From: JBCAXA01 sp039183535
GTDB taxonomy: Bacteria > Pseudomonadota > Gammaproteobacteria > Steroidobacterales > Woeseiaceae
Direction: 5' to 3'
NCBI GenBank assembly: GCA_039183535.1
Contig: JBCDBO010000030.1
Span: 1-35,180, forward strand
Length of the DNA stretch: 35,180 nucleotides
The position numbers and the translations under genes are program-made. A model generated the notes under the pieces. It did not search any database. It was not told the DNA's origin and saw only the letters and a program-made list of their open reading frames with translations. Below, piece after piece: positions 8,680-16,218 of the stretch; position 1 is the stretch's first letter; each line of letters begins with the position of its first letter.

Positions 8680-9750
8680 CTACGGTCGAATGATTAGTGC
8701 TTCGTTTGCGGCTACGTCGCCGGCGACGAGCCGTTGCCAAAGCGCGGGTACGGCATCGATACCTTTGGCTGTCGCTGGTGTTAGCCAATCTGTTGCTTGC
8801 GCGACGAAAGCGGCCCAAGCACCGGCAAAGGCGCGCTCGAAAGCATCGCGGCCGAGCTCCTTAATTCGTTGGTCGTAGACGGCGGGTGCAAAGAATAAAT
8901 GCGGTGCTGGCCCTGCGCTCGGTCGCGTCGCTGGCATCGCGCCGTGGGCAGCACCGACGGCGAGGCTAGCCAGTAATTGCGCATCAAGCCGAGTATGAAC
9001 GGCGTCACGCATGGCCGCGTTACCGGCGATATCGACGAACGCAGCAGTTTCTATGGCAATGTCGTCGATGCGGTCGTACGTGACAACGCGGTCGTACAGA
9101 CCTAGCCCTTCAACAAACGCGACGTTACCTACCGATGTTAAGCCGATGCAGCGGCGGTTGCCGCGACGGCGGATGTCTGCAGCGGTCGCGATGGCGGTCT
9201 TGCTCGACGCGCTCGAAACGATTGCTGTGGCATCGGGCACTTGCGCATCGAGCGTCTCGGCGATCAAATAGCCGGTAAGAAACAGAGGCCGAAATACCAT
9301 ATTGACCACATCATGATCGGGGACAAAGCCGTTGGCCGGCGTTGCGGCGCGATACACATTGTAGGCAGCCGGAAGTTCGCGCCGGTGGCTGTCGGCGGCT
9401 AGAAAGCCATCGTGGGAGACCTTGCCCGGCTCTACGACGAGGTGCGTCGCAATCGGAAAGAAACCATACCAGCGGCTTCCCGCGGTGATCTCGGCGTGGG
9501 TGCTGTCGACGACCGTTGCGAAGCCCCAAGCAGGAACGCGACCGGATGTCGCGTCCGAGGCGGGAAAAAAGCGCCAATAGCCAATCGCATCACCGAATAG
9601 TGCGTAGGTCACGTTGTTGGCGGTGAGCGCGAGAGACTCGATGGCGAGCACGGCAGCGCCATCGCTACACGCGGCGTCCGCTGCGACATCGATACGACCG
9701 ACGGAGTGGGTGTCGCGATCGACTTCGAATGTGTGAATGCTTGTTGTCAT
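8680..9750 (-). CDS. DUF2855 family protein
   Basis: 356 residues, ATG start. The sequence matches my recollection of the DUF2855 family. Recognisable stretches are an N-terminal region ending in LTANNVTYALFGD, then YWRFFPA and PAWGFATV, and later GNRRCIGLTSVGN, which resembles a nucleotide-binding turn of dehydrogenases. The family has no established reaction. The layout, with a beta-rich N-terminal part followed by a Rossmann-like part, is reminiscent of medium-chain quinone reductases, but that is inference. It starts 9 bases after the glutamate-synthase-like gene, so the two are co-transcribed. It ends 4 bases from the convergent lpdA stop, with no room for a separate terminator. Confidence 0.75.
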   Translation of the reverse strand: MTTSIHTFEVDRDTHSVGRIDVAADAACSDGAAVLAIESLALTANNVTYALFGDAIGYWRFFPASDATSGRVPAWGFATVVDSTHAEITAGSRWYGFFPIATHLVVEPGKVSHDGFLAADSHRRELPAAYNVYRAATPANGFVPDHDVVNMVFRPLFLTGYLIAETLDAQVPDATAIVSSASSKTAIATAADIRRRGNRRCIGLTSVGNVAFVEGLGLYDRVVTYDRIDDIAIETAAFVDIAGNAAMRDAVHTRLDAQLLASLAVGAAHGAMPATRPSAGPAPHLFFAPAVYDQRIKELGRDAFERAFAGAWAAFVAQATDWLTPATAKGIDAVPALWQRLVAGDVAANEALIIRP

Positions 9751-9759
9751 CGTGTTTGC

Positions 9760-11277
9760 TTAGGCGCTCTGGCGCCACGCCAGTGAGCCGCTTACGTCCG
9801 GGTACAGCTGGCTCATCGGTATTGAGCGTCCATCCTCTTGAACGATGCGGCAATGTTCGCGGCGCAACAGCCGCGGATGGCTAACTCCGCACGAGTGGGC
9901 AATGATACCGACTTCTTTTTTAATCTGCTCTGCGTAACGTCTGACTCGTTCCGCTTTATGGGTCGGGTTTAGGCCGCGCTGCAGACGTTTATCATGTGTA
10001 GTTATACCTGTTGGGCACGTGTTCTTATTGCACTGTAGAGCCTGAATACAGCCCAGCGAGAACATGAATCCGCGTGCGGAGTTCGCAAAATCGGCGCCCA
10101 TGCATAACGCCCATGCCACTTCGGCCGGCGTAATTAGCTTACCCGATGCGATCACTCGAATTCGCTCACGCAGTCCATAGCTGTGCAACAAATCGACGAC
10201 GGTCGGAAGACTTTCACGCAGCGGTAACCCCATGTAATCAATCAGGCTTAACGGCGCGGCACCTGTGCCGCCCGCAGCACCATCGACGGTGATGAAATCC
10301 GGTGCCGCACCAGGGCCACGCAGACGAATGAGTTCGAACAGCTCAACCAGCCAATCGGTCGAGCCAATGACGGCTTTCAGGCCGACTGGCTTACCAGAGA
10401 GGTCACGCAGGCGCGCGACAAGATCGAGCAGATCGGCCGCTGAGCTGACGTCGGGATGGCGGTTCGGCGACAGCGCGTCTTGACCGACGCGGATGCCGCG
10501 AATACCCGCAATCTCGGCGGTGACTTTTTCGCCCGGTAAGATGCCGCCCTTGCCCGGTTTAGCACCTTGACTGAGTTTGATCTCGATCATCTTAATGTTC
10601 GGATGCGCAGCACGCTCGCGAAAGCGCTTCTCATCCAGCTCACCGTCGTCATTGCACGCACCGAATTTCGCGGTACCTAGCTGCCAAATTAGATCGCCGC
10701 CACCGTCGAGATGGTAAGGCGATACGCCGCCTTCACCGGTATTCAGCCAAATCCCGGCCATTCGAGCGCCGTTCGAAAGGGCCTCGACAGCGGGGCGCGA
10801 GATAGCGCCATAACTCATGGCCGACACGTTGATGATTGCGTCGGACGTGTAGGGGTGCGGCAAGTCAGGACCGAAAGTTACCGGTGGTGCTGCCCGCGCC
10901 TCATGTTCAAGTGGTGGGTAGGCACCATTGACGAACAGCAGCGTACCGACGGTATCGAGACGGCGTGTCGATCCAAAGGCGACGGTGTTATCGACGCCTT
11001 TGGCGGCCCGGTAAACCCACGACCGCTCGGCGCGGTTGAATGGCATTTCCTCGCGATCTAGTGCGAAAAAATACTGCCGGAAGAACTCACCCAGATGCTC
11101 GAACAGATACCGAAATCGACCAACGACCGGAAAATTTCGCCGAATCGCGTGCTTGGACTGGGTCACGTCTAGGATGTACATGACGATAATGGTTGCCAAC
11201 AGGCAGCCCAACGCAAAAACAAACAAGAGGGCGAGGACCTCGACCGCCTCTCGGGCGAAACGCAAACCTTCTGTCAT
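9760..11277 (-). CDS. Membrane-anchored FMN-binding glutamate synthase family protein
   Basis: 505 residues. An N-terminal hydrophobic helix (about 12-37) is followed by a domain like the FMN/iron-sulfur synthase domain of glutamate synthase large subunit (COG0069). Visible marks are the GEGG motif after the phosphate-binding region, the KPGKGG loop, DGAAGGTGAAP, and the 3Fe-4S cysteine pattern C-x5-C-x4-C in GCIQALQCNKNTCPTG. The glutaminase domain and the C-terminal GXGXG domain of true GltB are absent, so it cannot be a complete glutamine-dependent GOGAT; its natural substrate is unknown. It is the first gene of a pair with the DUF2855 protein and has a 415-base upstream gap. Confidence 0.85.
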   Translation of the reverse strand: MTEGLRFAREAVEVLALLFVFALGCLLATIIVMYILDVTQSKHAIRRNFPVVGRFRYLFEHLGEFFRQYFFALDREEMPFNRAERSWVYRAAKGVDNTVAFGSTRRLDTVGTLLFVNGAYPPLEHEARAAPPVTFGPDLPHPYTSDAIINVSAMSYGAISRPAVEALSNGARMAGIWLNTGEGGVSPYHLDGGGDLIWQLGTAKFGACNDDGELDEKRFRERAAHPNIKMIEIKLSQGAKPGKGGILPGEKVTAEIAGIRGIRVGQDALSPNRHPDVSSAADLLDLVARLRDLSGKPVGLKAVIGSTDWLVELFELIRLRGPGAAPDFITVDGAAGGTGAAPLSLIDYMGLPLRESLPTVVDLLHSYGLRERIRVIASGKLITPAEVAWALCMGADFANSARGFMFSLGCIQALQCNKNTCPTGITTHDKRLQRGLNPTHKAERVRRYAEQIKKEVGIIAHSCGVSHPRLLRREHCRIVQEDGRSIPMSQLYPDVSGSLAWRQSA

Positions 11278-11317
11278 CGATGTTCCCCTCTACGAGCCAA
11301 TCTCGTTAGGTTATCGG

Positions 11318-11536
11318 TCAAACACCTATTTGATCCAGTAGTCTAGGTTGGCGCAGCATCTGCCGACCAGAGAAAACTGCGCCAACAGCGTGACAGAGTA
11401 CGTGCTCACTCGTCCTATCCTGTCGTTCAAGAGGACGAAAATTGCCGCTCTCCATCCACCAATCGCCGTCGCTTGATTCGATAACTGTCAGTGCGGCGCC
11501 GCCATGTTCAGCACGGCTGGCGAGCGCAGTTGTCAA
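11318..11536 (-). pseudogene. Short open frame or gene remnant, unidentified
   Basis: 72 codons from a TTG; the frame is open for 11 more codons upstream to a TGA at 11570. The translation has a believable mix (ALASRAEHGGAALTVIESSD, then WWMESGNF), and it follows hvfC in the same frame. I recognise no family. It could be a small gene with a TTG start, the remains of a decayed gene after hvfC, or a chance open frame. The last ten or so codons run through one arm of an inverted repeat, which argues against a conserved C-terminus. Confidence 0.25.
11347..11386 (-). repeat. Perfect 10-base inverted repeat
   Basis: GTTGGCGCAG (11347-11356) and its exact complement CTGCGCCAAC (11377-11386) flank a 20-base spacer, 70-109 bases upstream of the glutamate-synthase-like gene. 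There is no T-run, so an intrinsic terminator is unlikely. A regulator-binding site or leader hairpin for that gene is possible. Confidence 0.5.
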
Positions 11537-11616
11537 TTCGGGTAACGCGACGCCAAATGCGCGATTGAGTCACGGCACGATGCTGTCGACGTCGCCCATG
11601 CACTCGTCCCGGCAGT

Positions 11617-11634
11617 CTAGAGTCTTGGCTCTAG
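11617..11634 (-). terminator. Weak hairpin downstream of hvfC
   Basis: CTAGAG and CTCTAG flank a 6-base loop about 60-75 bases past the hvfC stop. It lacks a T-tract, so it would be at most a weak terminator or RNA-processing hairpin for the hvfB-hvfC message. Confidence 0.25.
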
Positions 11635-11692
11635 GTAACCCCGGCGGATCAGCGGCGCAAGAAAATCGACTAGTGAGTACTTCGCCAGTCAG

Positions 11693-12517
11693 CTATCCAC
11701 GGTGTTCAGCGTCCTTGTCGTCCGTTGGGTCCCCGGAGCGCATCGTCGTTTGACTGTCTTCGGAAACGATGACAATCCCACGCCGTGCTAGATCGGCGAG
11801 TGTTGCCAGTCCGGCTTCGATCACAACTGATGCGCTCGGTTGACCGATTTCGGAAGCAACCTGGCTGCACGCTTCGCGCCCACTAATTGCTGGATCAGCC
11901 GTTCGTAGTAACTCGAGCAAGCGGGCGCTGACTCGATTTAATTCGATATGCTTGACTCGCTCATCGCCGTCGCGATGGAGTAGCAGGAAGTGAGGTTCGT
12001 CAGACGGCTCAGTGGGGCGATTGTTGGGACTGATGCGATGTACGGGGAAACGATAAATCAATAAAACCGACAGCGCCGAGACGGTCAAGGGCGCTGCGCT
12101 AAGATCGGACTCGTCGAGTGGCGATGTGTGGTCGCTAAGCGTTGAGATGCTAAGTGCTAACTGTTGCCACTCGTAATGCGCGAGTTCCAACAACCAAGGC
12201 GCGCCTGTGGCCGCATCGCCTTGGCGGCTTGCCAGATAATCGACAAACTCGCTCGGTATCTTCAAAAACAGCGGTGTTTGTGATCGGTGATCGCGCAAAA
12301 AACCGCGCACCAACGCGTTCCACTGACCATCGTCGTGAAGCCTTCGAACAACGGGGAATGTTTTTGCCAGCAGACTGGATAAACTGTTGAAAAAGAGCCG
12401 ACGATAAATGCCGATACGTCGTGCCTCTACGCCCTCCGGAGGCGGTACGTTGTCCGGATCGCGTATGTGCTCGGTGAACGTGCGTTGCAAGGCTTGGAAC
12501 CCAGGTTCGTCAGCCAT
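11693..12517 (-). CDS. HvfC/BufC-like protein, DUF2063 N-terminal domain
   Basis: 274 residues from the ATG at 12515-12517. The frame extends six codons further to a TTG, but the ATG overlaps the end of hvfB by 8 bases and is the better start. The first ~100 residues fit the DUF2063 'putative DNA-binding' domain (RRIGIYRRLFFNSLSSLLAK, then FPVV, and FLRDHRSQTP). The C-terminal half is a winged-helix-like region ending in LADLARRGIVIV. In characterised MNIO systems this type of protein is the partner that helps the DUF692 enzyme bind its precursor peptide, rather than a transcription factor. The constant pairing with the DUF692 enzyme supports that role here. Confidence 0.82.
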   Translation of the reverse strand: MADEPGFQALQRTFTEHIRDPDNVPPPEGVEARRIGIYRRLFFNSLSSLLAKTFPVVRRLHDDGQWNALVRGFLRDHRSQTPLFLKIPSEFVDYLASRQGDAATGAPWLLELAHYEWQQLALSISTLSDHTSPLDESDLSAAPLTVSALSVLLIYRFPVHRISPNNRPTEPSDEPHFLLLHRDGDERVKHIELNRVSARLLELLRTADPAISGREACSQVASEIGQPSASVVIEAGLATLADLARRGIVIVSEDSQTTMRSGDPTDDKDAEHRG

Positions 12518-13349
12518 GGCGAGCCTCGCTGCCAACGGCCGCCCGCTGCGCGTAACGCACGCGATCGACCTCGCCTAGCAGCTCATCGAGCGACGGAAAA
12601 TTGAAATCGCGCTCGAGTAGGGTTGGCACCGGGCCAAATCGCTCGTAGGCGTAGTCGAGCAAGGTCCACGCTTCTTCGCCCACCGCGGCGCCGTGTGTGT
12701 CGATGCGAAGATCGGGTGCTTCGACCTCGTGGCCGGCTATATGAAAATAGTGGACACGATCGATCGGCATCGAATCGATAAAGGCGCTGGCATCGTAGCC
12801 ATGATTGATGCTGTTGACGACAACGTTATTGACGTCGAGCAAAAGGTCGCAATCCGCCTTACTGAGTACCGCATTAATGAATTCTGCCTCCGACATCTCG
12901 GCGCCGATACTCGCGTAGTAGGATACATTTTCAATCGCAATACGCTCACCCAGTATGTCCTGTGTTTGAGCGATTCGTGCGGCGACGTAATCGACAGCCT
13001 CTTCGGTAAACGGTATCGGCAGCAAATCGTAAAGATGCGCATCGTCCCCACAGTAGCTTAAGTGCTCAGTGTAGTAGCGAATACCATGATTGCGCTTAAA
13101 GCGACCGATTGCTCTTACAAAATCGACGTCGAGCGGTGCCGGTGCGCCAAGCGATAACGACAATCCATGGAACATGACCGGGTAACGTTCGTTGTATTCA
13201 TCGAACGCACGTTTTAGTCGACCGCCGACATCAAGCCAATTTTCAGGAGCGACCTCAAGAAAGTCGATTCGACCGGGCTCTGCCGCGTGCAGAGGTTTCA
13301 TCAAACCACGGCGCAAGCCAAGGCCAACACCACTCACAGGGTTGTTCAT
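12510..13349 (-). CDS. HvfB/BufB-like MNIO enzyme (DUF692)
   Basis: 279 residues, ATG start. DUF692 proteins are TIM-barrel, multinuclear non-haem iron oxidative enzymes that modify cysteine-containing ribosomal peptides; in bufferin-type systems the products bind copper. Likely metal ligands are visible and intact: His61 (FHGLSLSLG), Glu95/His96 (EHLSYC), Glu140 (ENVSYY), Asp172 (LDVNNVVVN), His203/His207 (HIAGHE), Asp218/His219 (DTHG) and the Glu of LLERDFNFP. hvfC follows with an 8-base overlap. The usual DUF2282-type precursor gene is not next to it: upstream lie a hairpin and the DUF1841 gene. Function on an unlinked or unrecognised peptide is inferred. Confidence 0.88.
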   Translation of the reverse strand: MNNPVSGVGLGLRRGLMKPLHAAEPGRIDFLEVAPENWLDVGGRLKRAFDEYNERYPVMFHGLSLSLGAPAPLDVDFVRAIGRFKRNHGIRYYTEHLSYCGDDAHLYDLLPIPFTEEAVDYVAARIAQTQDILGERIAIENVSYYASIGAEMSEAEFINAVLSKADCDLLLDVNNVVVNSINHGYDASAFIDSMPIDRVHYFHIAGHEVEAPDLRIDTHGAAVGEEAWTLLDYAYERFGPVPTLLERDFNFPSLDELLGEVDRVRYAQRAAVGSEARHG

Positions 13350-13373
13350 GATTCGTCTCGTTGCTCGCTCCTG

Positions 13374-13393
13374 CTTACCGGTAGACCGGTAAG
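13374..13393 (-). repeat. Perfect 9-base inverted repeat upstream of hvfB
   Basis: CTTACCGGT, AG, ACCGGTAAG: a 20-base near-palindrome in the 61-base gap between the DUF1841 gene and hvfB, 25-44 bases before the hvfB start. There is no T-run on either side. It could be a strong hairpin (8-base stem, TAGA loop) ending or attenuating the DUF1841 message, or a dimeric repressor operator for hvfBC. Confidence 0.6.
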
Positions 13394-13410
13394 CCGACGG
13401 GAATATTTCA

Positions 13411-13845
13411 TCAGCGGGGCGAACTTGTTAGCAGTCGTTTAACGCCGCTGAGGTAAAGCGCTTCGTCCGGTGCAACGCCAGATTGCTGTGCATCCCACAT
13501 GATACGAGCCAGAACATCGGCGCACTGATGCTCGGCACGATGCACATCGCCGCTCTGCCGGGCGAGTGCGGCGAATGCCTGTCGCAACCCGCTAGGCCGA
13601 TCGGTTGCGACCTGTTCGCGAATGGCGAGGTGTAGGCCGAGATGCAAAAAGGCATTACTAATGTCGGTGTTGTCGGGCGCCGGAGTCGATCCCTGGGCGG
13701 CGACGATGGTTTGGTACTCCGGGTGCTCGGCAACAACGGTGGCGATCTGCTGCTCCAGTGCGTTCATCGGTTGGTTCGCTTGGGCCTTGGCCCAGGCCGC
13801 TGCGTAACTGCGACGCAGCTCGTCGCGGTCTTGGCCGAAAATCAT
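13411..13845 (-). CDS. DUF1841 family protein
   Basis: 144 residues, ATG start. The N-terminal MIFGQDRDELRRSYAAAWAKA followed by the LEQQIATVVAEHPEY block is typical of DUF1841, small cytoplasmic alpha-helical proteins of unknown function in beta- and gammaproteobacteria. The central part reads HLGLHLAIREQV, and the C-terminal half has the conserved acidic/His pattern (HRAEHQCADVLARIMWDAQ). It lies 79 bases after rnfE on the same strand. From memory, this family is often found just after rnf and nth; nth is missing here. No partner or role can be inferred from the sequence. Confidence 0.8.
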   Translation of the reverse strand: MIFGQDRDELRRSYAAAWAKAQANQPMNALEQQIATVVAEHPEYQTIVAAQGSTPAPDNTDISNAFLHLGLHLAIREQVATDRPSGLRQAFAALARQSGDVHRAEHQCADVLARIMWDAQQSGVAPDEALYLSGVKRLLTSSPR

Positions 13846-13924
13846 ATCGATGTTTGTCCATCGATCACGCCGCTCGTGCTGCGGCCGGCTCGCCGTGTGG
13901 TCGGCTGGTGGCGCGCGGCGGACG

Positions 13925-14569
13925 TCATTCGCCTCGCTCCGTCGTTGGGTGTCGTTGTTGGCGCGCCGACAGCCAGCGGGTCGCGACTATGACGGCGGCG
14001 AGTGCCAGAAATGCACCGGGGGGCAACAGTGCGAGGCGCAGACCACCGCCGCTGAGTGCTGTTGTACCGTCGCCGCCGAACAGCAGCGCGAAATCGGCGA
14101 ACAGCGTCAGTGAGCCGACCGCTTCTCGGAGCATACCGACGGCAACGATCGCGAGCAGGAACCCCGTCCCCGTCGCGAGTCCATCGATGGCGGCTGCGCT
14201 TACTGTGTTGTGGCGTGCGAACGCCTCTGCCCGAGCGACGATCAGGCAGTTCGTGACGATCAGTGCGACGAATATGCCAAGCCCTGCGTACAGCGATGGA
14301 AAGAACGCCGCCATTATCGTTTCTATCGACGTTACTAACGATGCGATGATCAATACGTACGCGGGAATGCGGATCGCGGCCGATAGAAATCGTCGCAGGC
14401 TGGCGACGACGATGTTCGATAGCGTCACGATAATTAACGTTGCGATGCCAAGACCGATCGCATACGTTGTTTTCGTTGTAACGGCGAGCAAGGGGCAAAG
14501 TCCCAGCAACTGAACGGTGGCCGGATTCTCGCTCCAGACGCCCCGTCGCCATAAATCCCTAGTCATCAT
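13925..14569 (-). CDS. rnfE: Electron transport complex subunit RnfE
   Basis: 214 residues from the ATG at 14567-14569, which has GGAG seven bases upstream and overlaps the rnfG end by 11 bases. The frame is open 24 codons further, but that part is hydrophilic and lies inside rnfG. RnfE is a membrane subunit of the Rnf complex (NqrD/RsxE family) with about six helices. The conserved NPATVQLLGLCPLLAV start and the ALIVTNC helix are present; the Cys in TNC and the one in GLCP match the positions that hold the membrane iron-sulfur centre with RnfA. Last gene of the rnf operon. Confidence 0.93.
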   Translation of the reverse strand: MMTRDLWRRGVWSENPATVQLLGLCPLLAVTTKTTYAIGLGIATLIIVTLSNIVVASLRRFLSAAIRIPAYVLIIASLVTSIETIMAAFFPSLYAGLGIFVALIVTNCLIVARAEAFARHNTVSAAAIDGLATGTGFLLAIVAVGMLREAVGSLTLFADFALLFGGDGTTALSGGGLRLALLPPGAFLALAAVIVATRWLSARQQRHPTTERGE

Positions 14570-15197
14570 CAGCACGCTCCGCGGTTGATAGCGTGGGTCG
14601 AGCCGCGCTTTGTGCGAGCAGGGTGAGTGCATCGCGCACACCGCGGACTACCGCACGGGCCGTAACTGTTGCGCCGCTTACCGCATCGAACCGGCCACCG
14701 TCGCTGGTCAGCCGCCAGGTTTGATATGCCCCTGTGTCGATTGACTGTTGTTCGAATTGCCGAATCCAATCCGTGCGTTGTGCGTCGATGAAATCTCCGA
14801 TACCGGGTGTTTCGCGGTGGCGTAACACGCGCACACCGAGGACGCTTAGCTCGCGGTCAACGCCAACGACGAGATCGATAGCGCCGGCGTAGCCGACCGA
14901 CGTCGTCTCTATCAGCATAGCCGTCAGTTCGCCGCGATCGAACACACCGTAAACACGCACGGCAGCTCGCGCGGAGTCGGTGCCCGCATCGTCGTCAATA
15001 CGCAACGCCTGTTTTGCAATGGTGTCGTAACGCGTACCGCGCAGAACCGCGGCGTAGCGTGCCATGCGTTCTTTTTCAAGGTTGTCGGCGAGGCGCGGCT
15101 CCGCTACCGAATACACTCCGGCGACCAGCGCTGCGCAACCGGCTGCGAGCAGCGTCAATGTCAGTGCGCCGTGCCAACGCTGATCGCGGTTACTCAC
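14559..15197 (-). CDS. rnfG: Electron transport complex subunit RnfG
   Basis: 212 residues, GTG start (15195-15197) overlapping the rnfD stop by 8 bases. One N-terminal membrane helix (about 11-31) anchors a periplasmic domain with the flavinylation motif DAVSGATVT (171-179), in which Thr177 should carry FMN through a phosphoester bond made by ApbE. RETPGIGD, conserved in RnfG/NqrC, lies just before. It passes electrons within the ion-motive Rnf complex, between ferredoxin and NAD or the reverse. ApbE is not encoded in this window. Confidence 0.94.
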   Translation of the reverse strand: MSNRDQRWHGALTLTLLAAGCAALVAGVYSVAEPRLADNLEKERMARYAAVLRGTRYDTIAKQALRIDDDAGTDSARAAVRVYGVFDRGELTAMLIETTSVGYAGAIDLVVGVDRELSVLGVRVLRHRETPGIGDFIDAQRTDWIRQFEQQSIDTGAYQTWRLTSDGGRFDAVSGATVTARAVVRGVRDALTLLAQSAARPTLSTAERADDD

Positions 15198-16218
15198 GGC
15201 CGAGAACCCTCGGCCGACTAACTCGATCGATCAACGGTACGGCCATGTTCATCAGTAGAACGGCGAAGGCGACGCCATCGGGGTAAGCGCCCCAGGTACG
15301 TATGATCCATGTTAAGACGCCGATACCGAAGCCGTACAGCAGCCGGCCTCGCGGCGTTGTCGCACCGGAGACCGGGTCGGTTGCGATGAAAAAGGCGCCG
15401 AGCATCAACGCACCGGCGAACAGGTGAAAGCCCGGTCCGGCAAAGTTATCCGGGCTGATCAAGCTCGCTATTGTTGCCGGAATCAATGCTCCGGCCAATA
15501 CGGCGACGGGGATTTGCCAACGTATGATGCGCCGAAACAGCATCCACATTCCGCCAAGAGCGATGTAGTTGTTGATCCACTCCCAGCCGCGGCCGGCGAA
15601 GTCGCCGAACCAGGGAGCGGCTGCGCTCTCCGACATCGTCCGGGATTCAGCGAATGCGACGCGGACACTGTCGAGTGGCGTTGCCCGCGTCAGTGCATCG
15701 AATGCAACGCCGGCGTCGCCCGTCAGTGTATAGCGAAGCGTCTGCATCAGTGAGGGATGTGTGTAGTCCAAATCACCCATTTTCGGCGGTAACCAAGCGC
15801 TTAATTCGACCGGAAACGACACCAGTGCCGCCGCATATCCGACCATCGCCGGGTTGAATGGGTTTTTGCCAAGACCGCCGTACAAGTGCTTCGCCACGGC
15901 AATTGCGATCACACTGGCGGTGGCGGTAATCCACCATGGCGTTAGTGGCGGCAATGCAAAGGCGATCAATACCGCTGTGAGAACCGCCGTAAAGTCACTG
16001 ATCGCCGGTATTGGCTCGCTTCCCTTGGCGCGCAAGATAAGCGCTTCGGTGGCGACGGCGGCGGTTGTCGCGACAATGATGTTGATGACGATGCCTGGCC
16101 CAAAATACCAGCAGTGTGCTAGTACCGCTGGGACTAACGCATACAAGACTTGCAGCATGACTGCGCCGACGCCCGCGGATGGGCGAAGGTACGGAGTAAT
16201 CGCCGCTTCAAACTTCAC
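15190..16218 (-). CDS. rnfD: Electron transport complex subunit RnfD
   Basis: 342 residues if translation starts at GTG 16216-16218, which overlaps the rnfC stop by 11 bases. The resulting N-terminus, MKFEAAITPYLRP, aligns with known RnfD starts. The frame is open 60 codons further, but that part is unlike RnfD and lies inside rnfC. It is a polytopic membrane protein of the NqrB/RnfD family with about nine or ten helices. The flavinylation motif DPVSGAT (281-287) is intact, and Thr287 is the expected FMN site. The conserved GGLGKNPFNPAM stretch is present. Confidence 0.94.
   Translation of the reverse strand: MKFEAAITPYLRPSAGVGAVMLQVLYALVPAVLAHCWYFGPGIVINIIVATTAAVATEALILRAKGSEPIPAISDFTAVLTAVLIAFALPPLTPWWITATASVIAIAVAKHLYGGLGKNPFNPAMVGYAAALVSFPVELSAWLPPKMGDLDYTHPSLMQTLRYTLTGDAGVAFDALTRATPLDSVRVAFAESRTMSESAAAPWFGDFAGRGWEWINNYIALGGMWMLFRRIIRWQIPVAVLAGALIPATIASLISPDNFAGPGFHLFAGALMLGAFFIATDPVSGATTPRGRLLYGFGIGVLTWIIRTWGAYPDGVAFAVLLMNMAVPLIDRVSRPRVLGRE

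Larger units (their letters stand above)
11278..11692. other. 415-base gap with no confident gene
   Basis: This is the only stretch longer than 300 bases without an assignable gene. On the minus strand, the hvfC reading frame carries on past its stop for 40 codons to a TGA (11570-11572), then for 83 codons to a second TGA (11318-11320). The 83-codon part has plausible protein composition but only a TTG start (11534-11536) and no convincing ribosome site. Two inverted repeats lie here (11347-11386 and 11617-11634). The plus-strand open frame over 11442-11753 is Ser/Pro/Ala-rich like an antisense shadow. The promoter of the glutamate-synthase-like gene should be here, but no clear boxes are seen. 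Confidence 0.5.

Noticed and set aside
11570..11572. In-frame TGA downstream of hvfC read as a selenocysteine codon
   Set aside because: No SECIS-like hairpin follows it, the frame already passes a TAG just upstream, and no selenoprotein family is recognisable.
11442..11753. 103-codon plus-strand open frame in the 11.3-11.7 kb gap, running into hvfC
   Set aside because: Ser/Pro/Ala-rich composition typical of an antisense shadow, TTG start, and it overlaps the conserved end of hvfC.
13842..14552. 236-codon minus-strand open frame overlapping rnfE
   Set aside because: It lies in another frame over the well-conserved rnfE gene, is Arg/His-rich without any motif, and is a high-GC shadow.
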